A program made the position numbers and the translations under genes. Below are positions 1-6,735 of a stretch of DNA of 48,641 nucleotides, piece by piece. Each line of letters begins with the position of its first letter. Position 1 is the first letter of the stretch. The stretch is from NCBI RefSeq assembly GCF_000798815.1, contig NZ_JTLD01000048.1, positions 1 through 48,641 of the forward strand. The letters run 5' to 3'. Under the pieces are notes generated by a model that was not told the DNA's origin, did not search any database, and was given only the letters and a program-made list of their open reading frames with translations. The stretch comes from Alistipes sp. ZOR0009. Lineage in GTDB: Bacteria > Bacteroidota > Bacteroidia > Bacteroidales > ZOR0009.

Positions 1-3
1 AAG

Positions 4-76
4 TGATCCAGCTGGGGCTCGAACCCAGGACCCCATCCTTAAAAGGGATGTGCTCTACCAGCTGAGCTACTGAATC
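4..76 (-). tRNA. tRNA-Lys (anticodon UUU)
   Basis: Read on the minus strand this folds as a complete cloverleaf. The 7-bp acceptor stem GATTCAG/CTGGATC has one G-U pair, the D arm contains AGCTCAGCTGGTAGAGC, the anticodon stem is CATCC/GGATG around loop CTTTTAA (anticodon TTT), and the T arm is CTGGG-TTCGAGC-CCCAG. The discriminator base is A, and no CCA follows in the DNA. Transcription is from the promoter just to the right. Confidence 0.97.
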
Positions 77-98
77 ATTTGTTTCTCAAATGCGGATG

Positions 99-128
99 CA
101 AAAGTACGTTTTTTTATTGGACATGCAA
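99..128 (-). promoter_or_regulatory. Bacteroidetes-type promoter of tRNA-Lys
   Basis: On the minus strand a TTG (126-128) is followed by a 19-bp spacer and TACTTTTG (99-106), matching the Bacteroidetes sigma consensus TTTG/TTG - 19-20 - TAnnTTTG. It points at tRNA-Lys with about 20 nt between box and tRNA. The tRNA at the other end of the window has the same design with the same spacing. Confidence 0.75.
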
Positions 129-225
129 CACCCTAAACGCCTTTTTTGACTATTTTTGCAATTCTGCAAGCAGCAATATCTCAAATAATTAACATTACTC
201 ATTTGATTACAAACACAATGCAACT

Positions 226-1047
226 ATGCGAAATATTCAGATGGAGGACAAAATAATACTGATTACAGGAGCGTCATCGGGGATTGGAAGGGCTTGCGCT
301 TTAGAATTTGCCGCCCGTGGTGCTAAAGTGGTGCTAGGTGCACGCTCTACAGAGGAACTAAATGAAGTTGTTGCCCAGATTACTTCAAACGGAGGTAGTG
401 CGGTTGCCTCTTTTTTGGATGTGGCCGATGAAGCTTCCTGCAAGTCTTTCGTCGAACTAGGCATCTCGACTTACGGAAAAATAGATGTTCTCATCAACAA
501 TGCAGGCATATCGATGCGGGCCATATTTGAGGATGTCGACTTGGCCGTTTTAAAACGCCTGATGGATGTTAACTTTTGGGGAACGGTGTACTGTACGAAG
601 TATGCGTTGCCTTCGCTTTTGGAAAATAGGGGGAGCGTTGTTGGCGTAAGCTCTATTGCTGGCTTTATGGGGCTGCCTGGACGTACTGGCTACTCCTCCT
701 CGAAGTTTGCCATGCACGGTTTTTTGGAGACGCTGCGTGTCGAAAACCAAAAGAAAGGTTTGCATGTTATGATTGCGGCTCCTGGTTTCACTGCTTCTAA
801 CGTGCGTTTAAACGCGCTCAATGAGGCTGGGGTTAAACAGGGCGAAACTCCACGCGACGAAGGGAAGATGATGACGTCGGAGGAGGTTGCACGCCGTATT
901 GCCAACGGTGTAGTAAATCGCAACCGTACGTTAATAATGACGCTAATGGGTAAGGTTACCGTTTTTCTAAAAAGGATAGCTCCCAAAATGCTAGATAAGC
1001 TATCGTACGCCGAAATGGCTAAGGAGCCTAATTCTCCGTTAAGGTAG
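226..1047 (+). CDS. SDR family NAD(P)-dependent oxidoreductase
   Basis: A 273-aa classical short-chain dehydrogenase. The Rossmann dinucleotide motif TGASSGIG is at residues 14-21, the NNAG motif at 91-94, the catalytic serine is in VSSIAG (142/143), and the Tyr156-x3-Lys160 pair is in YSSSK. These residues are all present, so the enzyme should be active as a soluble carbonyl/alcohol oxidoreductase. The substrate cannot be read from sequence. The C-terminal 50 residues are basic and hydrophobic (MTLMGKVTVFLKRIAPK), as in many membrane-associated SDRs. Met6 (241) is an equally good start. It appears monocistronic, with a strong terminator downstream. Confidence 0.93.
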   Translation: MRNIQMEDKIILITGASSGIGRACALEFAARGAKVVLGARSTEELNEVVAQITSNGGSAVASFLDVADEASCKSFVELGISTYGKIDVLINNAGISMRAIFEDVDLAVLKRLMDVNFWGTVYCTKYALPSLLENRGSVVGVSSIAGFMGLPGRTGYSSSKFAMHGFLETLRVENQKKGLHVMIAAPGFTASNVRLNALNEAGVKQGETPRDEGKMMTSEEVARRIANGVVNRNRTLIMTLMGKVTVFLKRIAPKMLDKLSYAEMAKEPNSPLR

Positions 1048-1073
1048 ATTTGATAAAAATTGCATAAGTTTCG

Positions 1074-1107
1074 TAGCATTGGCTATTAAAGCCAATGCTA
1101 TTTTTTT
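1074..1107 (+). terminator. Rho-independent terminator after the SDR gene
   Basis: An 11-bp perfect stem, TAGCATTGGCT (1074-1084) with AGCCAATGCTA (1090-1100), closes a 5-nt loop and runs into a tract of seven T. Confidence 0.9.
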
Positions 1108-1159
1108 GTTTGCCCAACGTAAATTGAGAAAAAGGTGAACAGGTTTGCTAGAGTGGGGT

Positions 1160-1184
1160 TTATTCAGTATTTTTAACTGAATAA
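1160..1184 (+). promoter_or_regulatory. Perfect 9-bp inverted repeat directly before the cardiolipin synthase start
   Basis: TTATTCAGT (1160-1168) and ACTGAATAA (1176-1184) are exact reverse complements around a 7-nt AT loop. They end 7 nt before the ATG at 1192. As DNA this has the form of an operator; as RNA the hairpin would lie over the translation initiation region. No T tract follows, so it is not a terminator. Confidence 0.5.
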
Positions 1185-1191
1185 TGAATGG

Positions 1192-2664
1192 ATGATGCAG
1201 AATATTTTACATTACCTGTTGCAAATTAACTTATCCTACCTCTTTCAGGGGATTTACCTGTTTACCATCTTTTTTGTCGTAGGGTTGGTGATACACGAGA
1301 AGAGGGACCCCGTTAAAACCATCTCGTGGGTGCTGGTAATAATCCTATTGCCCATTGTTGGGGTTATCTTTTATTTTGTCTTTGGACAGAATTATCGGAA
1401 GCAGAAGATGTTTAGCCGCAAAGGGCTAAAGGATATTGCCTTTATAGATAAAATACAGGAGGAGCAGCTGCTGAGTTTTTCGAAAAACAAGCTAGGTAAG
1501 CATGTTCGTTCTGATTTCCGTTCAATAATTGGCTTATTGTTGAATAACAGTAAGTCGCTTTATACCGAGAATAATAGCGTAAAGATACTCAATAATGGGG
1601 GGGAGACCTTCGACCATATTGTAGATGCAATTAGTAAGGCCGAGGTGTACATTCATCTGGAGTATTACATCTTTTCCGACGACAAAATTGGTACCCGCAT
1701 TCAGCAGCTGCTTATCGAAAAGGCGGCCAAAGGGGTGGAGGTATGCCTTATTTACGACGATGTGGGAAGCTGGTACCTGAAGTCAACCTTTGTACAGGAG
1801 ATGCGCCAGGCTGGAATACAGGTGTACCCTTTTATGGAGGTTAGCTTTCCGTGGTTTACCCGTAAGGTAAACTTTCGGAACCACCGTAAGATTGTGGTGG
1901 TAGATGGTAAGGTGGGGTTTGTGGGAGGCGTTAATGTGGCCGATCGTTACATTGAGGGAGATCCCAAGCTTGGATTTTGGCGCGATACACACCTCGAGAT
2001 GGTGGGCGATGCCGTACGCCTGCTGGCCTTGGTTTTTCAGATGGACTGGTATTTTGTGAGCGGGAAAACGTTCGAGCCGCTAGATCGGTACTTGCCGCCT
2101 TTCGGTAAGGTGGGGGATACTGCTGTTCAAATCTGTAGTGCTGGGCCCGACTCCGACTGGGCAAGCATTATGCAGGCCTACTTTTCGGCAATAACCAAGG
2201 CTAAAAAGCATATTTACATCTCTACACCCTACTTTATGCCTAACGAGAGCATCCTTACGGCCATAAAGACGGCCGCGCTTAGCGGCGTGGATGTGCGTAT
2301 AATGATACCCCATAAGTCCGACTCGGCCATTGTTTACTGGAGTACCCTTTCGTATTTGGCGGAGATGCTTGAGGCTGGCGTAAAGTTTTACTTTTACGAA
2401 AAGGGCTTTAATCACTCCAAAATAATGATGGTGGATGGCTCTTTTGCCAGCGTGGGTACGGCAAACCTCGATATTCGATCGTTCGAGGACAACTTCGAAG
2501 TCTCTGCGTTTATCTACGATGATGCCGTAACGCAGGAGTTGGAGCGACAGTTTCATGCAGATTTACTAAATTGCAGGCTGATTACGTTACACTACTGGGA
2601 GCGACGCCCGTTTATCAACAGCTTAAAGGAAGGGGTCGCCCGATTGTTTAGTCCGCTGCTTTAG
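1192..2664 (+). CDS. cls: Cardiolipin synthase (ClsA-type phospholipase D family)
   Basis: A 490-aa membrane enzyme that condenses phosphatidylglycerol molecules (or PG and PE) into cardiolipin at the inner membrane. Two N-terminal transmembrane segments (about 15-38 and 43-64, PLDc_N) precede two PLD domains with complete HKD motifs: His231-x-Lys233-x4-Asp238 and His408-x-Lys410-x4-Asp415. Length and order match ClsA. Two adjacent Met codons (1192, 1195) can serve as start. A perfect inverted repeat sits just upstream and may regulate it. The stop codon is close to the downstream barrel gene, so partial read-through is possible. Confidence 0.95.
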   Translation: MMQNILHYLLQINLSYLFQGIYLFTIFFVVGLVIHEKRDPVKTISWVLVIILLPIVGVIFYFVFGQNYRKQKMFSRKGLKDIAFIDKIQEEQLLSFSKNKLGKHVRSDFRSIIGLLLNNSKSLYTENNSVKILNNGGETFDHIVDAISKAEVYIHLEYYIFSDDKIGTRIQQLLIEKAAKGVEVCLIYDDVGSWYLKSTFVQEMRQAGIQVYPFMEVSFPWFTRKVNFRNHRKIVVVDGKVGFVGGVNVADRYIEGDPKLGFWRDTHLEMVGDAVRLLALVFQMDWYFVSGKTFEPLDRYLPPFGKVGDTAVQICSAGPDSDWASIMQAYFSAITKAKKHIYISTPYFMPNESILTAIKTAALSGVDVRIMIPHKSDSAIVYWSTLSYLAEMLEAGVKFYFYEKGFNHSKIMMVDGSFASVGTANLDIRSFEDNFEVSAFIYDDAVTQELERQFHADLLNCRLITLHYWERRPFINSLKEGVARLFSPLL

Positions 2665-2669
2665 GTTTG
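2662..2669 (+). promoter_or_regulatory. Possible -7 box for the downstream barrel gene
   Basis: TAGGTTTG fits TAnnTTTG and overlaps the stop codon of the cardiolipin synthase gene, leaving a leader of roughly 20 nt before the ATG at 2697. No TTG lies at the usual 19-20 bp spacing, so this is weak. Confidence 0.3.
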
Positions 2670-2696
2670 GTTTTGCAATCATTCAAACTAGATACT

Positions 2697-3341
2697 ATGA
2701 GAAAGTTCGTATTAATGCTGGCCCTTTTAGGCGGCGCAACCCTTGCCAATGCTCAGCTCTTTACCTTCGGTTTAAAGGCGGGTATTAACACCACTACGGA
2801 TGTTTTTAAGAACGTAACCATCAACAATGGTGCGAGCGACAACTGGCAAATTGTAAAGAATAACGCTAAGGTTGGTTTTCAGGCGGGTGCCTTTGCTCGC
2901 GTAAAGCTGCTAGGCTTTTACGTGCAGCCCGAGTTCTACTACTCTCAGTCTAGAACCGAGATTACCCTCTCGCAGGTTACCGCTGGGCAAACTACGGTAA
3001 AGAACGAAATCAACAAGCTTAATACCCTGAATATTCCTATTCTTGTAGGCTACAAGTTTGGTCCGCTACGCGTAAATGCAGGCCCTGTAGCTAATATTGT
3101 TGTAGGCAATAGCAATATTATCGAGGATATCACGGGCGTTAGGCAGAGCATGAAAACGGCCAACTGGGGATTCCAGGCGGGCGTTGGTGTGGATATTCTA
3201 AAGACTCTGACCTTTGATGCGCGCTACGAGGGAAGCCTTTCGAAGCTTGGCTCGTCGTACAATACGCTTGCCGGCAGCAATGTCAACTTTGGTAGCCATC
3301 CGCAGCAGTTTATCTTTACGGTTGGGGTGTTCCTTTTTTAG
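2697..3341 (+). CDS. Small outer-membrane beta-barrel protein (porin family)
   Basis: A 214-aa protein with a clear Sec signal peptide (MRKFVLMLALLGGATLANA, cleavage before Gln) and a body of alternating hydrophobic/polar strands ending in aromatic VGVFLF, typical of 8-stranded barrels of the OMP_b-brl_2 type common in Bacteroidetes. I start it at the ATG at 2697, because an in-frame start further upstream would put ten extra residues in front of the signal peptide. The ligand or role is unknown. It lies 32 nt after cardiolipin synthase and ends at a strong bidirectional terminator. Confidence 0.88.
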   Translation: MRKFVLMLALLGGATLANAQLFTFGLKAGINTTTDVFKNVTINNGASDNWQIVKNNAKVGFQAGAFARVKLLGFYVQPEFYYSQSRTEITLSQVTAGQTTVKNEINKLNTLNIPILVGYKFGPLRVNAGPVANIVVGNSNIIEDITGVRQSMKTANWGFQAGVGVDILKTLTFDARYEGSLSKLGSSYNTLAGSNVNFGSHPQQFIFTVGVFLF

Positions 3342-3361
3342 CAGCTCCTAGCATAAAATAT

Positions 3362-3391
3362 AAAAGCAGCGATGGTAGTCGCTGCTTTTTT
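3362..3391. terminator. Bidirectional terminator between convergent genes
   Basis: AAAAGCAGCGA (3362-3372) pairs perfectly with TCGCTGCTTTT (3379-3389) around a 6-nt loop, and T continues on the right. The A-rich left arm gives a T tract on the other strand, so it serves both the barrel gene and the helicase gene on the minus strand. Confidence 0.9.
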
Positions 3392-3409
3392 GGTATGTAG
3401 GTGATGCGG

Positions 3410-4759
3410 TTAGTCAATCATTCGGCCTGTTTTCTTAGATGGGGCAGGCGCGGCGCGGCGCACCTTGGCGTGCTTGTTGTTGCGCTTGCTTGGGCCACCT
3501 AGGTTTACCTTCTTGTTCTTGGCCTTTTTCTCGTGGAAGCTACCCTGCGATTGCTTGATGGAGGGCGCCTTGAGGTAGTGCTTGTCGTAGGCGGGTGCCT
3601 GCTTCTCGTCTTCGGTTAGGACGGTGGATATCTTCACCTCGGCAGGTATCGGCTCTACGTGGATTTGCATCTCCATCAGCTCCTCGATATCGGCCATGTA
3701 ATCCATATCAGCATCTACCACCAGGTTGATGGCCACCCCATTCTTGTCGGCACGGCCGGTACGCCCAATGCGGTGGATGTAGTCTGGGGCCTCCATGGGC
3801 GCGTCGAAGTTGATAACGTGCGACACGTCGGAGATGTCCAACCCGCGCGAGATGATATCTGTGGCGATAAGCACCTTCGACTCGCCGTCGTTGAAGCGCC
3901 TAAGGGCGTTTACGCGGGTGTTGGGCGCCTTGTTGGAGTGGATTACCCCCACCAGGCCGGGGTAGCGTTCGCTTAGGCGCTCGTGTAGCCTGTCGGCAAT
4001 GCGCTTGTTGCGCACAAAGATCAGCACGCGGCTCATCTCGGTGTCGGTGTTTAGCAGGTGCTCCAGCAGGTTCTGCTTCGTATTGTAGTTCGGAACCAGG
4101 TACGACATCTGGTCTATCTTATCGAGCGGTGTCCCGTGGGGCGCCTCCTCTATGCGTTCGGGTTTGTCGAAGAAGCTGGTGATAATCTCCTCCACGTCGG
4201 GAGTTAGGGTGGCCGAGAACATCAAGTTTTGGCGCTTGGGGGGCAGCATGTCCATCATGCTCATAACCTGCGGGCGGAAGCCTAGGTTCAGCATCTCGTC
4301 CACCTCGTCGATAACGAACTTTTGGATCGACTTAAGGCGGAGTACTCCCGTTAGGGTGAGGTCTACCAGCCTACCGGGCGTGGCAACCAGGATATCTAGC
4401 CCCTCGTGAATGGTTTTCCTCTGTGTATTCATGTTGGCACCGCCGTACACGCCCGCAACGCGCACGGTCATGAAGGTGGTGAGCGACTCTATCTCCTTAA
4501 TAACCTGTAGCACCAGCTCGCGGGTGGGCACCACAATAAGCACTCGGGGCTGTCGCTGGTCCGAGTAGGTTAGCTGCTTGAGGATGGGCAGCAGGTAGGC
4601 AAACGTTTTGCCGGTACCTGTTTGTGCAATCCCCACAATATCTTTACCCGACAGGGCTGCCGGATATGTGCTTGCTTGGATTGGTGTTGGGTAGATATAG
4701 CCCAGCTCTTCGAGGGCATTCCTCAGCGGGGCGTTCAGATTAAGATCGTCGAAAGTCAC
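3410..4759 (-). CDS. DEAD-box ATP-dependent RNA helicase (RhlE-like)
   Basis: A 449-aa helicase with the usual series: Q motif (TPIQAS), Walker A AQTGTGKT (about 45-52), PTREL, ATPGR, motif II as DEVD rather than DEAD, SAT, ATDIISRGLDI and HRIGRTGR. A basic tail rich in Lys/Arg follows, as expected for an RNA-binding extension. I use the GTG start at 4759, where the protein begins VTFDDLNLN as the family usually does. The longer frame starts from TTG inside the promoter box TATCTTTG and cannot be translated from that promoter. The coding sequence is visibly GC-richer than its neighbours. Likely role: RNA remodelling in ribosome assembly or decay. Confidence 0.93.
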   Translation of the reverse strand: MTFDDLNLNAPLRNALEELGYIYPTPIQASTYPAALSGKDIVGIAQTGTGKTFAYLLPILKQLTYSDQRQPRVLIVVPTRELVLQVIKEIESLTTFMTVRVAGVYGGANMNTQRKTIHEGLDILVATPGRLVDLTLTGVLRLKSIQKFVIDEVDEMLNLGFRPQVMSMMDMLPPKRQNLMFSATLTPDVEEIITSFFDKPERIEEAPHGTPLDKIDQMSYLVPNYNTKQNLLEHLLNTDTEMSRVLIFVRNKRIADRLHERLSERYPGLVGVIHSNKAPNTRVNALRRFNDGESKVLIATDIISRGLDISDVSHVINFDAPMEAPDYIHRIGRTGRADKNGVAINLVVDADMDYMADIEELMEMQIHVEPIPAEVKISTVLTEDEKQAPAYDKHYLKAPSIKQSQGSFHEKKAKNKKVNLGGPSKRNNKHAKVRRAAPAPSKKTGRMID

Positions 4760-4781
4760 TGTTCTATTTTCTTGGTTGATG

Positions 4782-4789
4782 CAAAGATA
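4782..4789 (-). promoter_or_regulatory. -7 box of the DEAD-box helicase promoter
   Basis: On the minus strand TATCTTTG matches TAnnTTTG, about 23 nt before the GTG start at 4759. Transcription would begin near 4777, giving a leader of under 20 nt. No TTG is visible at the normal upstream spacing. Confidence 0.55.
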
Positions 4790-4924
4790 CAACTTATAAC
4801 GAATATTGTGACGAGGAACCTTGGCTAGCGCCGTTTTGGTTTCTTAATTAATGTGGTGGATGCTGCAATTTTAAACTTAAGCAATTGGTAATGCTTTGGT
4901 AATCATAACGAAATATTGCGCCTT

Positions 4925-4932
4925 TACATTTG
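4925..4932 (+). promoter_or_regulatory. -7 box of an orphan plus-strand transcript
   Basis: TACATTTG is an exact TAnnTTTG match facing away from the helicase gene. A TTTG lies at 4895-4898, but with a 26-bp spacer, longer than usual. The transcript it would start ends at the hairpin at 5023-5063 without any convincing reading frame. Confidence 0.45.
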
Positions 4933-4936
4933 TGGC

Positions 4937-5063
4937 GTTAGGTTAGTATGGGTGTTCATAATTGCTCCCCTGGCAGTGGTCAGCAGGGGGAGAACGGTAA
5001 GGTTATGTATTTACGTGTTGATAAGACTTCTCGAGTAGCGTATTCCGGAAGTCTTTCTTTTTT
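4937..5063 (+). ncRNA. Candidate small RNA of about 125 nt
   Basis: No credible protein is encoded on the plus strand here, yet there is a TAnnTTTG box at 4925-4932 and a well-formed intrinsic terminator at 5023-5063. Between them a GC-rich hairpin, CTCCCCTG (4965-4972) with CAGGGGGAG (4984-4992), stands out from AT-rich surroundings. The neighbouring genes both read on the minus strand, so neither needs a plus-strand terminator. It does not carry the SRP RNA tetraloop/loop signature, and I recognise no riboswitch motif. The 81-aa frame over this interval (4948-5193) runs through the terminator and resembles no protein. Confidence 0.5.
5023..5063 (+). terminator. Terminator of the candidate small RNA
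   Basis: The outer stem AAGACTTC (5023-5030)/GAAGTCTT (5048-5055) continues inward as GAGTA/TATTC around a GCG loop, and is followed by TCTTTTTT. It points on the plus strand. Confidence 0.8.
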
Positions 5064-5098
5064 GTGCGGATGCCTTCGGCAGGGCTTGCCTTGGGCGG

Positions 5099-5130
5099 CA
5101 AAAGGTGGAGGGATGGGGCTCCACCTTTTG
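5099..5130 (-). terminator. Terminator of the helical unknown protein
   Basis: A 12-bp perfect stem CAAAAGGTGGAG (5099-5110)/CTCCACCTTTTG (5119-5130) with an 8-nt loop lies 14 nt past the stop of the minus-strand gene at 5144. There is no long T tract beyond the TTTT in the stem itself. Confidence 0.7.
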
Positions 5131-5143
5131 TTGGCAGCATCGG

Positions 5144-5827
5144 CTACTTATCCTTGTTGTCTTCGTCTTTCTTGTGGCGTGTACCCAAGCTAACCACCTG
5201 GCGGGCGGTCTTATACTCGCTGTAGAGTTCGGGCTCCGACCTCTTTATCACCTCCATCTGTATGTCTAGCTGATCTCGTAGAATGTCCATTGTTCTATTT
5301 ATGGCCTGCTCGAGGTTTTGGTTGGCTGCCTTTCGCTCCCCAATCTTTATTCGAGGTACGCTAATCTGGTTGTTAAATTCGGTGGTGAGCTGCTCCAGCT
5401 TTTGGATGTTTTCCATTTTGAGGTTGAAGCCTGCGAGCTTCTCCAGATGCTTTTTCGCTTCAGTGGCCAGCTGCTTGCAGTAGGTTACCAGCTCCTGCTC
5501 TTTGCAGTGGCTCAGCTTCGATTCGTTAGTATTGCTAAAGCGGTGAAGCTCCATGTTCTTGTTACCGTTGGCAATGGCTAGCAGCGCAAGGGCCATCTCT
5601 AGCGTTTCTACCTCCAGCGCAGTGCGGGTCAAATTCTTGCTCTCGGTTGCCAGTTCGGGGTCGCTCGGAGCAACCTTTAGCAGGTCCTCCACCTCTTCGA
5701 GCGATTGGTCGAAGAGCGTACACACCGCAACTAGAGCCGCTAAGCTCTCGATCTTACCTTGGTTCTTTTTCAAAACGGCGTTAACAGCCTGCAAGGTCCT
5801 TAAGAAGTTGTTTGTTGATTTTTTCAT
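5144..5827 (-). CDS. Helical protein of unknown function
   Basis: A 227-aa soluble, almost entirely alpha-helical protein with long charged, Leu-rich heptad stretches (about 85-190) that look like coiled coil. It has no signal peptide, transmembrane segment or cysteine cluster of known type, and a very charged tail (HKKDEDNKDK). I do not recognise the family. The ATG at 5827 is used; the longer frame begins with a TTG two codons earlier. It lies 15 nt downstream of the repeat-containing frame at 5843-6436, so the two could share a transcript ending at the 5099-5130 hairpin. Confidence 0.7.
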   Translation of the reverse strand: MKKSTNNFLRTLQAVNAVLKKNQGKIESLAALVAVCTLFDQSLEEVEDLLKVAPSDPELATESKNLTRTALEVETLEMALALLAIANGNKNMELHRFSNTNESKLSHCKEQELVTYCKQLATEAKKHLEKLAGFNLKMENIQKLEQLTTEFNNQISVPRIKIGERKAANQNLEQAINRTMDILRDQLDIQMEVIKRSEPELYSEYKTARQVVSLGTRHKKDEDNKDK

Positions 5828-5842
5828 GATCAAAAAAAGGTT

Positions 5843-6436
5843 TTAGTTACTAATTAGTAGCATTTGAAAGGTTTTTATGGGGTGGGCGCTTGCCTGCGCT
5901 GCCGATGGGGAGCCATCGGCAGTACGGAGGCTGCCCTCTGGTACGAATGGGGTGTTCGCTAAAGCGAGCGCGCTGTATCCGGAGCTGGCTGCGATGCCTT
6001 CTGGGCGACATGCGAAGGGGTGGGAGGCGAAATTGGTGCCTTTGGAGCGCAATGCGGTGCCCGCTAAAGCTAATTTGGTGTCCTCTAGCGTAAAAGGAAT
6101 GCGAGCTAAAGCTAAATTGGTGAGCTCTAAAATGAAGTTGGTGGCTGCTAAAGCTAACGCAATGGGCGCTAAAACAAAATGGATGCGAGCTAAAGCTAAT
6201 GGGGTGGGCTGTAAGCCGGATGCGGTGCGCCTTGTTTCATCCGCAATGGCTCCTATGCGTAAATCGGAGCCATTGGCTGCCGATGGCGTTTGATTCCGGA
6301 ACTCTTCGGCGAAGTTAAATCCTGAAAGGGTGCCTTGAGGTATGGGTAAAAGCACCGCGGGGGCATGGCCGGTATGGAGTGGCCGCTCCCAAGCGTGCTG
6401 GATAATGTCTGTAAGCAATGGTAGAATGGAATTCAT
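5843..6436 (-). CDS. Possible repeat protein with 7-residue repeats (doubtful coding status)
   Basis: An uninterrupted 197-codon frame from ATG 6436. Residues 1-75 are non-repetitive (MNSILPLLTDIIQHAWERPL begins it). The middle is made of heptapeptides alternating xLALAxT/I with variants such as HFVLAPI and NFILELT, the translation of 21-bp DNA repeats. The opposite strand is also open over most of this (5877-6293), because the repeat lacks stops both ways, so openness is weak evidence. In favour: same strand as, and 15 nt before, the next gene. Against: composition dominated by A, L and T with no signal or domain. Confidence 0.3.
   Translation of the reverse strand: MNSILPLLTDIIQHAWERPLHTGHAPAVLLPIPQGTLSGFNFAEEFRNQTPSAANGSDLRIGAIADETRRTASGLQPTPLALARIHFVLAPIALALAATNFILELTNLALARIPFTLEDTKLALAGTALRSKGTNFASHPFACRPEGIAASSGYSALALANTPFVPEGSLRTADGSPSAAQASAHPIKTFQMLLISN
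5901..5920. repeat. Perfect 8-bp hairpin beside the 21-bp repeat array
   Basis: GCCGATGG (5901-5908) and CCATCGGC (5913-5920) form a perfect stem with a GGAG loop. Related sequence GAGCCATTGG...GCCGATGG recurs near 6268-6287 on the other side of the array, so similar hairpin-forming words flank it. Confidence 0.5.
6000..6230. repeat. Degenerate 21-bp tandem repeat, about 11 units
   Basis: Units keep an exact 21-bp register from 6000 to 6230. The best copies read GCTAAAGCTAAnnnGGTGnn (starts at 6063, 6105, 6147, 6168 and 6189); GGTG or a close variant recurs at unit positions 15-18. Good copies alternate with poorer ones (6084, 6126). Because 21 is a multiple of three, both strands stay open and encode 7-residue repeats. 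Confidence 0.8.
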
Positions 6437-6735
6437 CGCCTCCAAAAACTTGAATATTGGTAACTATATTAATTAAAAGCGAATATAAACAAAATAAGTT
6501 AAATAATAGTTATAGTGTTAATGGAAAATATTTATGATATTTGTATTTGCGTCTATGTTTAAGTATTTTGTATTCGTATTTGACGGTCCGATATGACGCA
6601 GGTGTGCATGTAAACAGGGCGGCTTACCGGCTGCAGTGCCCGAGAAGGCGTAAATTGGAGCAGCGGTGCTGGTTGGCCACCCAATTTGGGGCACCATGAG
6701 GAAGAAAACAAGCGTATTAACCAATATAGTAGATA

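Noticed and set aside
4937-5063. SRP RNA, 6S RNA or riboswitch
   Set aside because: The SRP loop signature is absent, the length is short for 6S, and no plus-strand gene follows to be controlled by a riboswitch.
4948-5193. 81-aa plus-strand frame
   Set aside because: It passes through a strong intrinsic terminator and the terminator of the minus-strand gene, has odd composition (Cys, Gly, Leu) and overlaps the candidate small RNA.
5877-6293. 138-aa plus-strand frame over the 21-bp repeat
   Set aside because: It is open only because the repeat length is a multiple of three and lacks stops; no promoter or plausible N-terminus.
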